Positions 1 to 8,768 of a DNA stretch of 64,000 nt are shown here, piece after piece (within the stretch, counting starts at the first letter, position 1; every line of letters begins with the position of its first letter). Source of the stretch: Streptococcus oralis (lineage in GTDB: Bacteria; Bacillota; Bacilli; Lactobacillales; Streptococcaceae); assembly GCF_004127215.1 (NCBI RefSeq), contig NZ_QEWJ01000006.1:62001-126000 (forward strand), given 5' to 3'. A program made the translations under genes and the position numbers. The notes under the pieces are model-generated. The model was given only the letters and a program-made list of their open reading frames with translations, was not told the DNA's origin and did no database searches.

Positions 1-59
1 CCATTGAAAAATTGTCCAAAATCCTGAAAATAGGCTGTCCAAGATGATAAATCTGTCAT
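1..59 (-). CDS. Amino-acid ABC transporter permease, N-terminus only (cut by window edge)
   Basis: Only the first 19 codons lie in the window. The minus strand reads ATG at 59-57, behind an AGGAGG ribosome site about 8 bases upstream, and opens MTDLSSWTAYFQDFGQFF. It starts 12 bp after the stop of the substrate-binding protein gene on the same strand. An ATPase, binding protein, permease order is usual for polar amino-acid importers, so this is inferred to be the permease. The visible residues alone would not prove it. Confidence 0.6.
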   Translation of the reverse strand, partial: MTDLSSWTAYFQDFGQFFN

Positions 60-71
60 GGGGTGTCCTCC

Positions 72-866
72 TTAATCTGCAGTATGGCTAGATGGTTTGA
101 GCTTGTAACGGTCATAAAGTTTCTGCAAACTACCGTCCTTGCTCCATTTGGTGACCAAGTTATCAAGATAATCGTTGAGTTCAGTGTTTGATTTTTTGGT
201 AACGATACCGTAGTCAGATGGCTTGAAACTATCATCTAGGAGCTCTGTTCGTTTACTGGTGTAGCCAGATAGGATAGAGCGGTCCACGGAAAAGGCATCA
301 ATACGGTGAGCATGGAGGGAAGTAATCAATTCTGGGTAGGAACCAAGTTCGACGAATTTAAAGGTTAGACCTTTCTTTTTGCCCAGTTCAGTAATCAAGC
401 GCTGGGTAATGGATCCTTGGGCAACTCCGATGGTTTTGCCATTTAGGTCTTCAATGCTTTTGATATTGGCAGATTTATTGACCAAAAAGCCAGAAGCATC
501 CGTATAATAGGGACTTGTGAAGTTGTAGAGTTTTTTACGCTCGTCAGTGATGGTGAAGGTCGCGATATCCAAATCAACTTGTTCATTGTCTAGAAGGGGG
601 CCACGGGTTTGAGCGGTAACAGGAACATAGCGAACCTTGATCTTGAGTTCGTCCGCAATCATCTTGGCAAGGTCAGTTTCGATACCAGAATAAGTCCCTG
701 TCTTGGGATCCTTGTAGCCGAAATTGGGAACGTCTTGTTTAACACCTACAACTAGCTCGCCTCTCTTTTGAATGTCTGCGACACTGGTATCAGCCTGAAC
801 TGGTTTGGCAGTAGCAAGGCTGAAAAGGCTAATCAATAATGCGGATAAAAAGAATTTCTTTTTCAT
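72..866 (-). CDS. Polar amino-acid ABC transporter substrate-binding protein
   Basis: This is the extracellular solute receptor of an amino-acid importer (SBP_bac_3 family, GlnH/glutamate-aspartate type), 264 aa. Residues 1 to about 25 form a signal peptide with a basic MKKK start, a hydrophobic core and a VQA cleavage site. No lipobox cysteine is visible, which is unusual for a Gram-positive binding protein; it may stay membrane-held by an uncleaved signal. Typical family segments follow, including the IATFTITDERKKLYNFTSPYY stretch near residue 100. The reading frame extends upstream to 968 into the ATPase gene, but the ATG at 866 has an AAGGAGG site and the signal peptide directly after it. 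It lies 10 bp downstream of the ATPase gene. Confidence 0.9.
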   Translation of the reverse strand: MKKKFFLSALLISLFSLATAKPVQADTSVADIQKRGELVVGVKQDVPNFGYKDPKTGTYSGIETDLAKMIADELKIKVRYVPVTAQTRGPLLDNEQVDLDIATFTITDERKKLYNFTSPYYTDASGFLVNKSANIKSIEDLNGKTIGVAQGSITQRLITELGKKKGLTFKFVELGSYPELITSLHAHRIDAFSVDRSILSGYTSKRTELLDDSFKPSDYGIVTKKSNTELNDYLDNLVTKWSKDGSLQKLYDRYKLKPSSHTAD

Positions 867-876
867 AGGCGCCTCC

Positions 877-1635
877 TTATTTGACTTTGTCACTTTCGTG
901 GTTGATAATTTTGCTGAGGAACTGTTGGGCACGAGGTTCGCTTGGATTGTCGAAAAAGTCGTCGACATCTGTCGTATCTACTAAGACTTCTCCATCAGCC
1001 ATAAAGATAATGCGGTCAGCAACCTCTCGGGCAAAGCCCATTTCATGGGTAACGATGATCATGTTCATCCCGTCTTGAGCCAATTTTTGCATAACTGCTA
1101 GAACATCTCCGATAGTCTCAGGATCAAGAGCAGATGTTGGCTCATCAAAGAGGAGGAGTTCCGGATGCATAGCAAGGCCACGAGCGATGGCTATCCGCTG
1201 TTTTTGTCCACCAGATAGCATGGCTGGGTAAGAATCTTTTTTGTCCCACATATTTACAAATTCCAGATATTTTTGGGCTGTTTTTTCAGCTTCTTTTTTA
1301 TCAATCCCTAGAACTTTTATGGGAGCAAGTGTTACATTTTCTAACACTGTTTTGTGTGGATAGAGGTTAAAATGCTGGAAAACCATGCCAACTTCCTTGC
1401 GAAGAGGAACTAAATCTTTCTGACTGGCACCTGCTACTTGGTGTCCATTGACTAGGAGACTTCCTTTGTCAATAGCCTCTAAACCATTGATCGTACGGAT
1501 AAGAGTGGATTTCCCAGAGCCTGAAGGTCCTAGGAGGACAACAACTTGCCCTTTTTCAAAACGGAGATTGATGTCGCGGAGTGCGTGGTAGTCTCCGTAA
1601 TATTTTTCGACGTGTTTAAATTCTACTAAAGCCAT
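877..1635 (-). CDS. Polar amino-acid ABC transporter ATP-binding protein (GlnQ-like)
   Basis: ATPase that powers the importer with the binding protein and permease encoded downstream. It is 252 aa, the normal family length. Walker A is GPSGSGKST at residues 36-44, followed by a Q-loop (VFQHFN), the signature LSGGQKQR and Walker B LLLFDEPTSALDPE, then the switch-histidine segment VTHEMGFA. The ribosome site AAGGAGA precedes the ATG. A sigma-A promoter with TTGACA, 17-bp spacer and TAAAAT lies at 1670-1698, making this the first gene of the operon. The substrate cannot be decided from sequence; glutamine or glutamate is usual. Confidence 0.93.
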   Translation of the reverse strand: MALVEFKHVEKYYGDYHALRDINLRFEKGQVVVLLGPSGSGKSTLIRTINGLEAIDKGSLLVNGHQVAGASQKDLVPLRKEVGMVFQHFNLYPHKTVLENVTLAPIKVLGIDKKEAEKTAQKYLEFVNMWDKKDSYPAMLSGGQKQRIAIARGLAMHPELLLFDEPTSALDPETIGDVLAVMQKLAQDGMNMIIVTHEMGFAREVADRIIFMADGEVLVDTTDVDDFFDNPSEPRAQQFLSKIINHESDKVK

Positions 1636-1669
1636 GAGAGATCTCCTTTGTGTTAGATTTTATAACATG

Positions 1670-1698
1670 ATTTTACACCAAAAGAATCGCCTTGTCAA
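1670..1698 (-). promoter_or_regulatory. Promoter of the amino-acid ABC importer operon
   Basis: On the minus strand there is TTGACA (1698-1693), a 17-bp spacer and TAAAAT (1675-1670), about 35 bp before the ATPase start. It is divergent from the recJ promoter. Confidence 0.75.
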
Positions 1699-1766
1699 AT
1701 TATATCTGAAAAAATTCACTAAAATGTTATAAAAAAGCAATCTGAATAGTGAAAAAGTCTAAATCA

Positions 1767-1775
1767 TGTTATAAT
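1767..1775 (+). promoter_or_regulatory. Extended -10 promoter of recJ
   Basis: TGTTATAAT is a perfect extended -10 box. Transcription should start near 1782. This excludes the open GTG at 1749 as a start and points to the TTG at 1812. Confidence 0.65.
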
Positions 1776-1811
1776 GAAACGATAGAATTCTTAGAAAGAG
1801 TGGATGTTTTT

Positions 1812-4031
1812 TTGATAACTCCTACTTATGAATGGCAGTTTGCTCCGCAAGTTGAAGATGCGGATTTTACAAAGATAGCCAAGAAGGCTGGACTGGGTCC
1901 CGAGGTGGCTCGATTATTATTTGAGAGAGGGATTCAGGATGAGAAAAGTCTGAAGAAGTTTTTAGAGCCTTCCTTGGAGGACTTACATGACCCCTACTTG
2001 CTCCATGATATGGATAAGGCAGTGGAACGGATTCGTCAGGCTATTGAAGAAGGGGAGAATATCCTCATCTACGGTGACTATGATGCGGATGGTATGACTT
2101 CGGCTTCGATTATTAAGGAAAGTTTGGAACAGCTTGGTGCTGAGTGCCGTGTTTACCTGCCCAATCGTTTTACAGACGGCTATGGCCCCAATGCCAGTGT
2201 TTACAAATACTTTATCGAGCAAGAGGGGATTTCCTTGATTGTGACAGTGGACAATGGAGTTGCGGGTCACGAAGCCATTGAACTGGCCCAATCTATGGGG
2301 GTAGATGTCATTGTGACTGACCACCATTCCATGCCTGAAACCCTGCCAGAAGCCTATGCGATTATCCATCCTGAACATCCAGATGCGGACTATCCTTTCA
2401 AACAGTTAGCTGGTTGCGGAGTGGCCTTCAAGCTAGCTTGTGCCCTTTTAGAAGAAGTACAAGTGGAGTTGCTTGATTTGGTCGCCATCGGAACTATTGC
2501 CGATATGGTGAGTCTGACGGATGAAAACCGTATCTTGGTCCAATATGGTTTGGAAATGTTGGGGCATACTCAACGCATCGGTCTGCAAGAAATGCTGGAC
2601 ATGGCTGGAATTGCTGCTAATGAAGTGACAGAAGAAACGATTGGTTTTCAGCTTGCCCCTCGTTTGAATGCCTTGGGTCGCTTAGACGATCCCAACCCAG
2701 CCATTGATTTGCTGACTGGGTTTGACGACGAGGAAGCTCATGAGATTGCCCTTATGATTCACCAGAAAAATGAAGAACGCAAGGAAATCGTTCAATCTAT
2801 CTATGAAGAAGCCAAGACCATGGTGGATTCTGAGAAAAAGGTACAAGTCCTAGCCAAAGAAGGTTGGAATCCTGGAGTTCTAGGAATCGTTGCTGGACGC
2901 TTGCTGGAAGAAATAGGGCAGACAGTTATCATTCTTAATATTGAAGACGGTCGTGCCAAGGGCAGTGCTCGTAGTGTGGAAGCAGTCGATATTTTTGAAG
3001 CCTTGGATCCCCATCGAGAGCTTTTCATCGCCTTTGGAGGCCATGCTGGCGCAGCGGGCATGACGCTAGAAGTGGAGAAACTTTCAGATTTATCTCAGGT
3101 CTTGGAAGACTATATCCGTGAAAAAGGTGCAGATGCTAGTGGTAAGAACAAGTTAAATCTAGATGAAGAGTTGGATTTGGAGACACTTAGCTTAGAAACG
3201 GTTAAAAGTTTTGAACGTTTGGCACCTTTTGGGATGGACAATCAGAAGCCTGTTTTTTATATCAGGGATTTCAATGTCGAGAGTGCTCGTAGTATGGGTG
3301 CGGGAAATACTCACCTCAAATTAAAAATTTCTAAGGGAGAAGCGAGTTTTGAAGTGGTGGTCTTCGGACAAGGCAGATGGGCGACGGAGTTTGCTCAAAC
3401 AAAAAACCTAGAATTGGCAGTCACCCTGTCTGTCAATCAATGGAATGGCCAAACTGCCCTCCAGTTGATGATGGTGGATGCGCGTGTGGAAGGTGTTCAA
3501 CTCTTTAACATTCGTGGGAAGAATGCAGCCTTGCCAGAAGGGGTTCCGGTCTTAGATTTTGCTGGAGAATTGCCAGAATTAGCGACCAGTGATGCTGTGG
3601 TTGTAAAAACCATTCCTGAGGATATTAGCCTGCTGAAGACCGTTTTTCAGGAACAGAATTTCTCCGCTGTCTATTTCAAGAACGACATTGACAAGGCCTA
3701 CTATCTGACAGGTTACGGGACTAGAGAACAGTTTGCAAAATTGTACAAGACTATTTACCAGTTTCCAGAGTTTGATATTCGCTATAAGCTGAAGGATCTA
3801 GCGACTTATCTCAATATCCAACAAATCTTGCTGGTCAAGATGATTCAAGTCTTTGAGGAACTGGGCTTTGTAACTATCAAAGATGGTATCATGACAGTCA
3901 ATAAAGAAGCGCCGAAAAGGGAAATTGGTGACAGTCAGATATACCAAAATCTCAAACAAACCGTAAAAAATCAAGAAATCATGGCGCTGGGTACCGTGCA
4001 AGAGATTTATGATTTTTTAATGAAAAAATAG
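1812..4031 (+). CDS. recJ: Single-stranded-DNA-specific exonuclease RecJ
   Basis: 5'-to-3' single-strand DNA exonuclease used in recombination, mismatch repair and base-excision repair, 739 aa. It carries the DHH phosphoesterase motifs: DYDADG with first Asp at about residue 89, the TVDNG motif, and DHH at residues 170-172. The DHHA1 motif GGHAGAAG follows near residue 411, then the RecJ OB domain (start LAPFGMDNQKPVF). A C-terminal Firmicutes extension continues to the end. The reading frame is open from a GTG at 1749, but that codon lies upstream of the -10 box. I therefore use TTG 1812, giving a protein starting MITPTYEWQF as I remember for the pneumococcal homologue. Followed by a terminator at 4042. 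Confidence 0.92.
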   Translation: MITPTYEWQFAPQVEDADFTKIAKKAGLGPEVARLLFERGIQDEKSLKKFLEPSLEDLHDPYLLHDMDKAVERIRQAIEEGENILIYGDYDADGMTSASIIKESLEQLGAECRVYLPNRFTDGYGPNASVYKYFIEQEGISLIVTVDNGVAGHEAIELAQSMGVDVIVTDHHSMPETLPEAYAIIHPEHPDADYPFKQLAGCGVAFKLACALLEEVQVELLDLVAIGTIADMVSLTDENRILVQYGLEMLGHTQRIGLQEMLDMAGIAANEVTEETIGFQLAPRLNALGRLDDPNPAIDLLTGFDDEEAHEIALMIHQKNEERKEIVQSIYEEAKTMVDSEKKVQVLAKEGWNPGVLGIVAGRLLEEIGQTVIILNIEDGRAKGSARSVEAVDIFEALDPHRELFIAFGGHAGAAGMTLEVEKLSDLSQVLEDYIREKGADASGKNKLNLDEELDLETLSLETVKSFERLAPFGMDNQKPVFYIRDFNVESARSMGAGNTHLKLKISKGEASFEVVVFGQGRWATEFAQTKNLELAVTLSVNQWNGQTALQLMMVDARVEGVQLFNIRGKNAALPEGVPVLDFAGELPELATSDAVVVKTIPEDISLLKTVFQEQNFSAVYFKNDIDKAYYLTGYGTREQFAKLYKTIYQFPEFDIRYKLKDLATYLNIQQILLVKMIQVFEELGFVTIKDGIMTVNKEAPKREIGDSQIYQNLKQTVKNQEIMALGTVQEIYDFLMKK

Positions 4032-4041
4032 ATGGAAAGAG

Positions 4042-4068
4042 GCTGAGGTAACCAATCTCAGCTTTTTT
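4042..4068 (+). terminator. Rho-independent terminator of recJ
   Basis: GCTGAG pairs with CTCAGC around a 9-base loop and is followed by six T residues. Confidence 0.75.
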
Positions 4069-4200
4069 CTTTGTCATATCTTAAACCTTATGTAGTAAAA
4101 GTATAAATTTTTGTAACATGACTAAAATATAACTCTAAACGAACTGACATGTAAATCAAGTATGATTTTCTTATTAAGAAAATATAAGGGGAATATAGTT

Positions 4201-4848
4201 ATGAAAAAAACAGTTACAAAACTGATTTTTGGCTTGACTTCTACCGCCTTCTTGGCGACAGTTGGGGCTCAAACGGTTCATGCCAACTCTTACGTTGTCC
4301 AAGACGGTGATTCATTTTATGCCATTGCAACCGCTAACGGCATGGATCCGCATGAGTTGGCAACTTTGAATGGAAAAACCATCTTTGATACTATCCACCC
4401 AGGGGATGTTTTGGAAGTGAGTGGTTCTGCTAAGGCTAACTCTACCTATAGCGCTCCAGCTAGCACTGCGAATGTGGTATCAGATACAGAAAATGTTGTC
4501 GAAAAGACACCAACAAACTATGGGAACTCTTATCCTGTTGGCCAGTGTACATGGGGTGTGAAAGAATTGGCACCTTGGGCTAGTAACTGGTGGGGAAATG
4601 CTAACACTTGGGCAATTTACGCGAGTGCTCAAGGCTATAAGACAGGTAGTGTTCCAGTAGTAGGAGCTATCGCCGTTTGGGACGGTGGTGAATATGGCCA
4701 CGTTGCTTATGTAACAGATGTTCAAAGTGAAAACTCTATCCAGGTATTGGAAGCCAACTACAGACGTCAAAAGCAGATTGCAAATTATCGTGGCTTCTTT
4801 AATCCTCATGAATTTTTAGGTAACGTCACTTATATCTATCCAAACTAA
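4201..4848 (+). CDS. Secreted LysM-CHAP domain peptidoglycan hydrolase
   Basis: Cell-wall amidase or endopeptidase candidate, 215 aa. A signal peptide spans about residues 1-28 (cleavage after VHA). One LysM peptidoglycan-binding domain covers about 30-73 (SYVVQDGDSFYAIA...). A Ser/Thr/Ala-rich linker follows, then a CHAP domain at about 105-213 with the predicted catalytic Cys116 (VGQCTWGVK) and His167 (GEYGHVAYV). The frame is open from 4162, but the ATG at 4201 has an AAGGGG site and the signal peptide. It is a single-gene unit with a terminator directly after it. The likely role is septal wall remodelling, as for related streptococcal CHAP proteins; the bond cleaved cannot be read from sequence. 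Confidence 0.9.
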   Translation: MKKTVTKLIFGLTSTAFLATVGAQTVHANSYVVQDGDSFYAIATANGMDPHELATLNGKTIFDTIHPGDVLEVSGSAKANSTYSAPASTANVVSDTENVVEKTPTNYGNSYPVGQCTWGVKELAPWASNWWGNANTWAIYASAQGYKTGSVPVVGAIAVWDGGEYGHVAYVTDVQSENSIQVLEANYRRQKQIANYRGFFNPHEFLGNVTYIYPN

Positions 4849-4858
4849 AGATGATAAA

Positions 4859-4886
4859 AAGATTTAGAATTTCTAAGTCTTTTTTC
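4859..4886 (+). terminator. Terminator of the LysM-CHAP gene
   Basis: AAGATTTAGAA pairs with TTCTAAGTCTT (one G-U pair) and is followed by six T residues. Confidence 0.75.
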
Positions 4887-5227
4887 TTTTTGAAAAAATT
4901 TCCTAACGTTATCCTCTATATTAATGGCTAATTTCTTAAATTTTTAGATTCTGTAGCGAACAGGAAATTCTCGCTTTTAGATGCAGATAAACCATGTCTT
5001 TGTAGAAAATAGTTCTCAAGTCGAGAGGTAAAAACAAGTTTATTTTGAACTAAAAAAGAAATTTAGGGTTCTAGAAAGGTATCTGAAATTAAATTGATTC
5101 AAAAAGCCCATATTTTTGATGGTGCAATCCTTCCATTACCTTAGATGAAGCCTCCAAAAGAGAAGTCAAAGTAAAAGGATTTGATTCACAGTAGTGACTA
5201 ATCTCTTGTTGAAAACTTATCTTCATT
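4887..5227. other. Gene-poor gap upstream of rnjB
   Basis: About 340 bp of AT-rich DNA with no credible complete gene. On the minus strand a 45-codon open stretch (5226-5089) starts MKISFQQEISHYCESN but lacks a ribosome site. Beyond its stop, another minus frame is open for about 40 codons. Together they look like decayed coding sequence of unknown origin. Confidence 0.4.
5089..5226 (-). pseudogene. Possible remnant of a decayed gene (45 codons)
   Basis: ATG at 5226 and TAA at 5091-5089, reading MKISFQQEISHYCESN and ending GLFESI. The composition is protein-like and the frame is clean, but there is no Shine-Dalgarno sequence and no promoter pointing this way; the rnjB promoter overlaps its start. 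I do not recognise a family. It may be chance. Confidence 0.2.
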
Positions 5228-5255
5228 TTGAAAATAATCAAAAAAATGGTATAAT
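5228..5255 (+). promoter_or_regulatory. Promoter of rnjB
   Basis: TTGAAA (5228-5233), 16-bp spacer, TATAAT (5250-5255). It leaves a leader of about 85 nt before the rnjB ATG. Confidence 0.65.
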
Positions 5256-5348
5256 GGTAGGAAAAGATTCGGCTGAAAGTTTTAGAACTTTTAGAATAAG
5301 AGGGTAAATCTACCCTATAATCAAGATAAATTAAGTTTCGGAGGAAAA

Positions 5349-7010
5349 ATGAGTAATATTAGTTTAACAACACTTGGTGGTGTACGTGAAAATGGGAAAA
5401 ATATGTACATCGCTGAAATCGATGATTCTATTTTTGTTTTGGATGCAGGGCTTAAATACCCTGAAAATGAACAACTTGGAGTTGATGTCGTCATTCCAAA
5501 TATGGACTATCTTTTTGAAAATAGTGATCGTATCGCTGGGGTCTTCTTGACCCACGGGCATGCGGATGCCATTGGTGCTCTGCCTTATCTCTTGGTAGAG
5601 GCTAAGGTGCCTGTGTTTGGCTCTGAGTTGACTATTGAGTTGGCGAAGCTCTTTGTCAAAGGAAATGATACGGTTAAGAAATTCAATGACTTCCATGTGA
5701 TTGATGAGGATACAGAGATTGATTTTGGAGGGACTGTGGTTTCATTCTTCCGTACAACTCACTCTATCCCAGAAAGTTTGGGAGTTGTCTTGAAAACAAG
5801 TGAAGGTAGCATCGTTTATACAGGTGACTTCAAGTTTGACCAGACGGCTAGCGAATCCTATGCGACGGATTTTGCTCGTTTGGCAGAGATTGGCCGCGAA
5901 GGTGTCTTAGCTCTTCTTAGTGACTCGGCGAATGCGGACAGCAATATCCAGGTGGCAAGCGAGAGTGAAGTTGGAGATGAAATTACCCAGACCATTGCAG
6001 ACTGGGAAGGTCGTATTATCGTTGCAGCAGTTGCCAGCAACCTTTCTCGTATCCAGCAGGTTTTTGATGCTGCTGCGGATACAGGTCGCCGAGTTGTTTT
6101 GACTGGATTTGATATTGAAAATATCGTCCGCACAGCGATTCGTCTCAAAAAATTGTCTTTGGCCAACGAAAGTCTCTTGATTAAACCCAAAGAAATGTCT
6201 CGTTTTGAAGACCATGAGTTGATTATTCTTGAGACAGGTCGTATGGGTGAGCCTATCAACGGTCTTCGTAAGATGTCGATCGGTCGCCACCGTTATGTGG
6301 AAATCAAGGACGGTGACCTAGTTTATATCGTAACGACTCCATCTATCGCTAAAGAAGCTGTCATGGCACGTGTTGAAAATATGATCTATCAAGCTGGTGG
6401 TGTGGTAAAACTCATTACCCAAAGCTTGCGAGTATCAGGACACGGGAATGCGCGTGATTTGCAGTTAATGATTAATCTCTTGCAACCCAAGTATCTCTTC
6501 CCTATCCAAGGGGAGTACCGTGAATTGGATGCACATGCCAAGGCTGCCATGGCGGTTGGAATGTTGCCAGAGCGCATTTTTATTCCTAAAAAGGGAACCA
6601 CCATGTCCTACGAACACGGGGACTTTGTCCCTGCTGGCGGAGTTTCCGCAGGTGATGTTTTGATTGACGGAAATGCTATCGGAGATGTTGGAAATGTTGT
6701 CCTTCGTGACCGTAAGGTTTTGTCAGAGGATGGGATTTTTATCGTGGCTATCACTGTCAACCGTCGTGAGAAGAAAATTGTAGCTAAGGCTCGCGTCCAT
6801 ACGCGCGGATTTGTTTATCTCAAGAAGAGCCGTGATATTCTCCGTGAAAGTTCTGAATTGATTAACCAAACGGTAGAAGAATATCTTCAAGGTGATGATT
6901 TTGACTGGGCAGATCTCAAAGGCAAGGTTCGTGATAATTTGACCAAGTACCTCTTTGATCAAACCAAGCGTCGCCCAGCAATCTTGCCTGTCGTGATGGA
7001 AGCTAAATAA
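5349..7010 (+). CDS. rnjB: Ribonuclease J2 (metallo-beta-lactamase / beta-CASP family)
   Basis: Partner subunit of RNase J1 in 5'-to-3' mRNA decay and rRNA processing, 553 aa. The N-terminal metallo-beta-lactamase domain has HGHADA at residues 69-74 where active RNase J has HxHxDH, so the last histidine is alanine. Later family motifs remain recognisable: HSIPES, TGDFKFD and SGHGNARDL. The beta-CASP domain fills the middle, and a C-terminal domain ends at PVVMEAK. The degenerate motif marks it as J2, which is known to be weakly active alone and to act in a J1-J2 complex. The start is a strong GGAGG six bases before ATG. A terminator follows. Confidence 0.92.
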   Translation: MSNISLTTLGGVRENGKNMYIAEIDDSIFVLDAGLKYPENEQLGVDVVIPNMDYLFENSDRIAGVFLTHGHADAIGALPYLLVEAKVPVFGSELTIELAKLFVKGNDTVKKFNDFHVIDEDTEIDFGGTVVSFFRTTHSIPESLGVVLKTSEGSIVYTGDFKFDQTASESYATDFARLAEIGREGVLALLSDSANADSNIQVASESEVGDEITQTIADWEGRIIVAAVASNLSRIQQVFDAAADTGRRVVLTGFDIENIVRTAIRLKKLSLANESLLIKPKEMSRFEDHELIILETGRMGEPINGLRKMSIGRHRYVEIKDGDLVYIVTTPSIAKEAVMARVENMIYQAGGVVKLITQSLRVSGHGNARDLQLMINLLQPKYLFPIQGEYRELDAHAKAAMAVGMLPERIFIPKKGTTMSYEHGDFVPAGGVSAGDVLIDGNAIGDVGNVVLRDRKVLSEDGIFIVAITVNRREKKIVAKARVHTRGFVYLKKSRDILRESSELINQTVEEYLQGDDFDWADLKGKVRDNLTKYLFDQTKRRPAILPVVMEAK

Positions 7011-7028
7011 TAAGCAGTATACCTACAG

Positions 7029-7051
7029 AAAAAGTCGAAATTCGGCTTTTT
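7029..7051 (+). terminator. Terminator of rnjB
   Basis: AAAAAGTCGAA and TTCGGCTTTTT form a stem with a U run. Confidence 0.7.
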
Positions 7052-7079
7052 CTTATAGAATAGTATAAAGGAGACAACC

Positions 7080-7859
7080 ATGGCAGTTATGAATATCGAG
7101 TATTACTCTGAAGTTTTGGATATGGAGTGGGGCGTTACTGTGCTCTATCCAGATGCTAGTCGGGTAACTGAACCAGATTGTAAAGATATTCCTGTCCTTT
7201 ATCTTTTGCACGGAATGTCCGGAAATCAGAATAGCTGGCTCAAGCGGACCAATGTCGAGCGCTTGTTGCGGGGAACCAATCTCATTGTTATCATGCCCAA
7301 TACAAATAATGGCTGGTACACAGATACTCAGTATGGCTATAACTACTATACAGCTCTAGCAGAAGAGTTGCCTCAGGTTATGAAACGCTTCTTCCCCAAT
7401 ATGACTAGCAAGCGTGAAAAGACCTTCATTGCAGGTCTCTCTATGGGTGGCTATGGTTCCTTCAAGCTAGCTCTCGCAACCGATCGTTTTTCACATGCTG
7501 CTAGTTTTTCTGGTGCACTCAGTTTCCAAGAATTTTCTCCTGAAAGTCAGGATTTGGGCTCTCTTGCATACTGGCGAGGAGTGTTTGGAGAAATCAAAGA
7601 CTGGACAGCTAGCCCTCATTCGCTTGAAAGTATCGCTGCGAAATCGGATAAAAAAACTAAACTATGGGCTTGGTGTGGGGAACAAGACTATCTCTACTCA
7701 GCCAATAACCTCGCTGTGAAAAACCTTAAAAAGCTTGGTTTTGAAGTAACCTATAGTCATAGTGCTGGCACTCACGAGTGGTACTACTGGGAAAAACAAT
7801 TGGAGCGTTTTTTAGCTACTCTACCAATTAACTTTGTTTTGGAAGAGCGTCTATCTTAG
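7080..7859 (+). CDS. estA: Tributyrin esterase EstA (alpha/beta hydrolase)
   Basis: Serine esterase for short acyl esters, also linked in pneumococcus to removing acetyl groups from sialic acid. It is 259 aa with no signal peptide. The nucleophile elbow is GLSMGGYG with Ser121. Asp203 (GEQDYLYS) and His232 (AGTHEWYYW) complete the predicted triad, and an oxyanion HGMSGN segment lies near residue 54. The ATG has a strong AAAGGAG site. In the pneumococcal order I remember, murM and murN sit just downstream; here the next gene, a matrixin-like protease, follows after only about 100 bp. Confidence 0.9.
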   Translation: MAVMNIEYYSEVLDMEWGVTVLYPDASRVTEPDCKDIPVLYLLHGMSGNQNSWLKRTNVERLLRGTNLIVIMPNTNNGWYTDTQYGYNYYTALAEELPQVMKRFFPNMTSKREKTFIAGLSMGGYGSFKLALATDRFSHAASFSGALSFQEFSPESQDLGSLAYWRGVFGEIKDWTASPHSLESIAAKSDKKTKLWAWCGEQDYLYSANNLAVKNLKKLGFEVTYSHSAGTHEWYYWEKQLERFLATLPINFVLEERLS

Positions 7860-7965
7860 TTTTAGGTTTCTTTCAGTTTTTTTGAGTAAAATAGAGAATC
7901 TATCTTGATTATGGGAGACCATCGATTTTAAGATAGGTTCTTATTTTTATGAAAGGTGGAGCGTC

Positions 7966-8667
7966 ATGTTCTGGATTATTCGATTATTCTTCCGATTTCT
8001 TTTGGGAATTTGGCGTTTCTTTTGGCGTCTGGTCTGGACCTTGGTCATCATCCTTCTCCTTGCTTTTGGAGTGCTATGGTATCTGACAGGTGATTTTCAT
8101 TCTGCGGTCAATCAGGTTGAAAAAATGAGCCAGATTGGTCAAGGTGGCTGGAATCAATGGCAGGAAACGGGAACGCTGGAAGTCTTGTCTCAGACAGACA
8201 GTCACCAACACGCGGAAGGAAAGTGGGCTCAAGCCTCAGCTCGCATCTATATTGAGCCTCAAATGGATGAGACCTTCCAAGGCGCTTATGCAGAAGCTAT
8301 AAAGAACTGGAATCAAACGGGCGCCTTTACCTTTGAGGTGGTCGCGGATTCTAGTCAAGCAGATATTGTGGCAAGTGAAATGAACGATGGATCGACAGCC
8401 GTAGCTGGTCAAGCTGAGAGTCAAACCAATCTGTTGACCAATCAATTTATATCTGTAACGGTGCGTCTGAATCATTATTATTTATCCAATCCAAGTTATG
8501 GTTATTCTTATGAACGGATCGTGCATACAGCGGAGCACGAGCTGGGACATGCTATCGGATTGGATCATACAAACGAGACTTCTGTTATGCAGCCAGCAGG
8601 CTCCTACTATGGGATTCAACCCCAGGATGTGAAGGCTGTTCAAGAACTCTATACCGGTAGGGACTAG
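7966..8667 (+). CDS. Membrane-anchored matrixin-like zinc metalloprotease
   Basis: 233 aa. A hydrophobic N-terminal anchor spans about residues 5-42 (Trp/Phe-rich), with the catalytic part outside the cell. The metzincin zinc motif [11 protein letters not shown] lies at residues 191-201, supplying three His ligands and the catalytic Glu192, and the Met-turn SVMQP follows. The closest family is the peptidase M10A/matrixin-like group common in Firmicutes. The natural substrate is unknown. Start ATG with AAAGGTGG. A terminator overlaps the region before uvrC. Confidence 0.85.
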   Translation: MFWIIRLFFRFLLGIWRFFWRLVWTLVIILLLAFGVLWYLTGDFHSAVNQVEKMSQIGQGGWNQWQETGTLEVLSQTDSHQHAEGKWAQASARIYIEPQMDETFQGAYAEAIKNWNQTGAFTFEVVADSSQADIVASEMNDGSTAVAGQAESQTNLLTNQFISVTVRLNHYYLSNPSYGYSYERIVHTAEHELGHAIGLDHTNETSVMQPAGSYYGIQPQDVKAVQELYTGRD

Positions 8668-8696
8668 ATGAAGTCGGTGCAATCCGAAAAGAAATC

Positions 8697-8731
8697 AAAG
8701 CTCCTCCATCAAGCGTTTGGTGGGGCTTTTT
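8697..8731 (+). terminator. Terminator after the matrixin-like gene
   Basis: AAAGCTCCTCCATCA pairs imperfectly with TTTGGTGGGGCTTT around a short loop and ends in a T run. Confidence 0.65.
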
Positions 8732-8753
8732 GTTCGTCCTGTTACGGCCTTTT

Positions 8754-8762
8754 TGCTATAAT
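8754..8762 (+). promoter_or_regulatory. Extended -10 promoter of uvrC, giving a leaderless mRNA
   Basis: TGCTATAAT ends at 8762 and the uvrC ATG begins at 8769. Initiation about 7 bases after the -10 box falls on the A of the ATG. There is no Shine-Dalgarno sequence in between. Confidence 0.6.
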
Positions 8763-8768
8763 GGAACT

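Noticed and set aside
867-968. 34-residue N-terminal extension of the binding protein
   Set aside because: It overlaps the end of the ATPase gene and would block the signal peptide; ATG 866 has AAGGAGG.
1749-1811. Upstream GTG extension of recJ
   Set aside because: It precedes and spans an extended -10 box (1767-1775), so it would not be in the mRNA; TTG 1812 fits the family start.
1983-2378. Long minus-strand open frame inside recJ
   Set aside because: It is antisense to a strongly conserved gene, lacks a ribosome site, and reflects codon bias.
4105-4135. WalR (VicR) box before the LysM-CHAP gene
   Set aside because: TGTAAC is followed after five bases by TAAAAT, not TGTWAH; only one half-site matches.
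5858-6290. Two overlapping minus-strand frames of about 130 codons inside rnjB
   Set aside because: Shadows of the rnjB coding sequence; no start signals and no family features.
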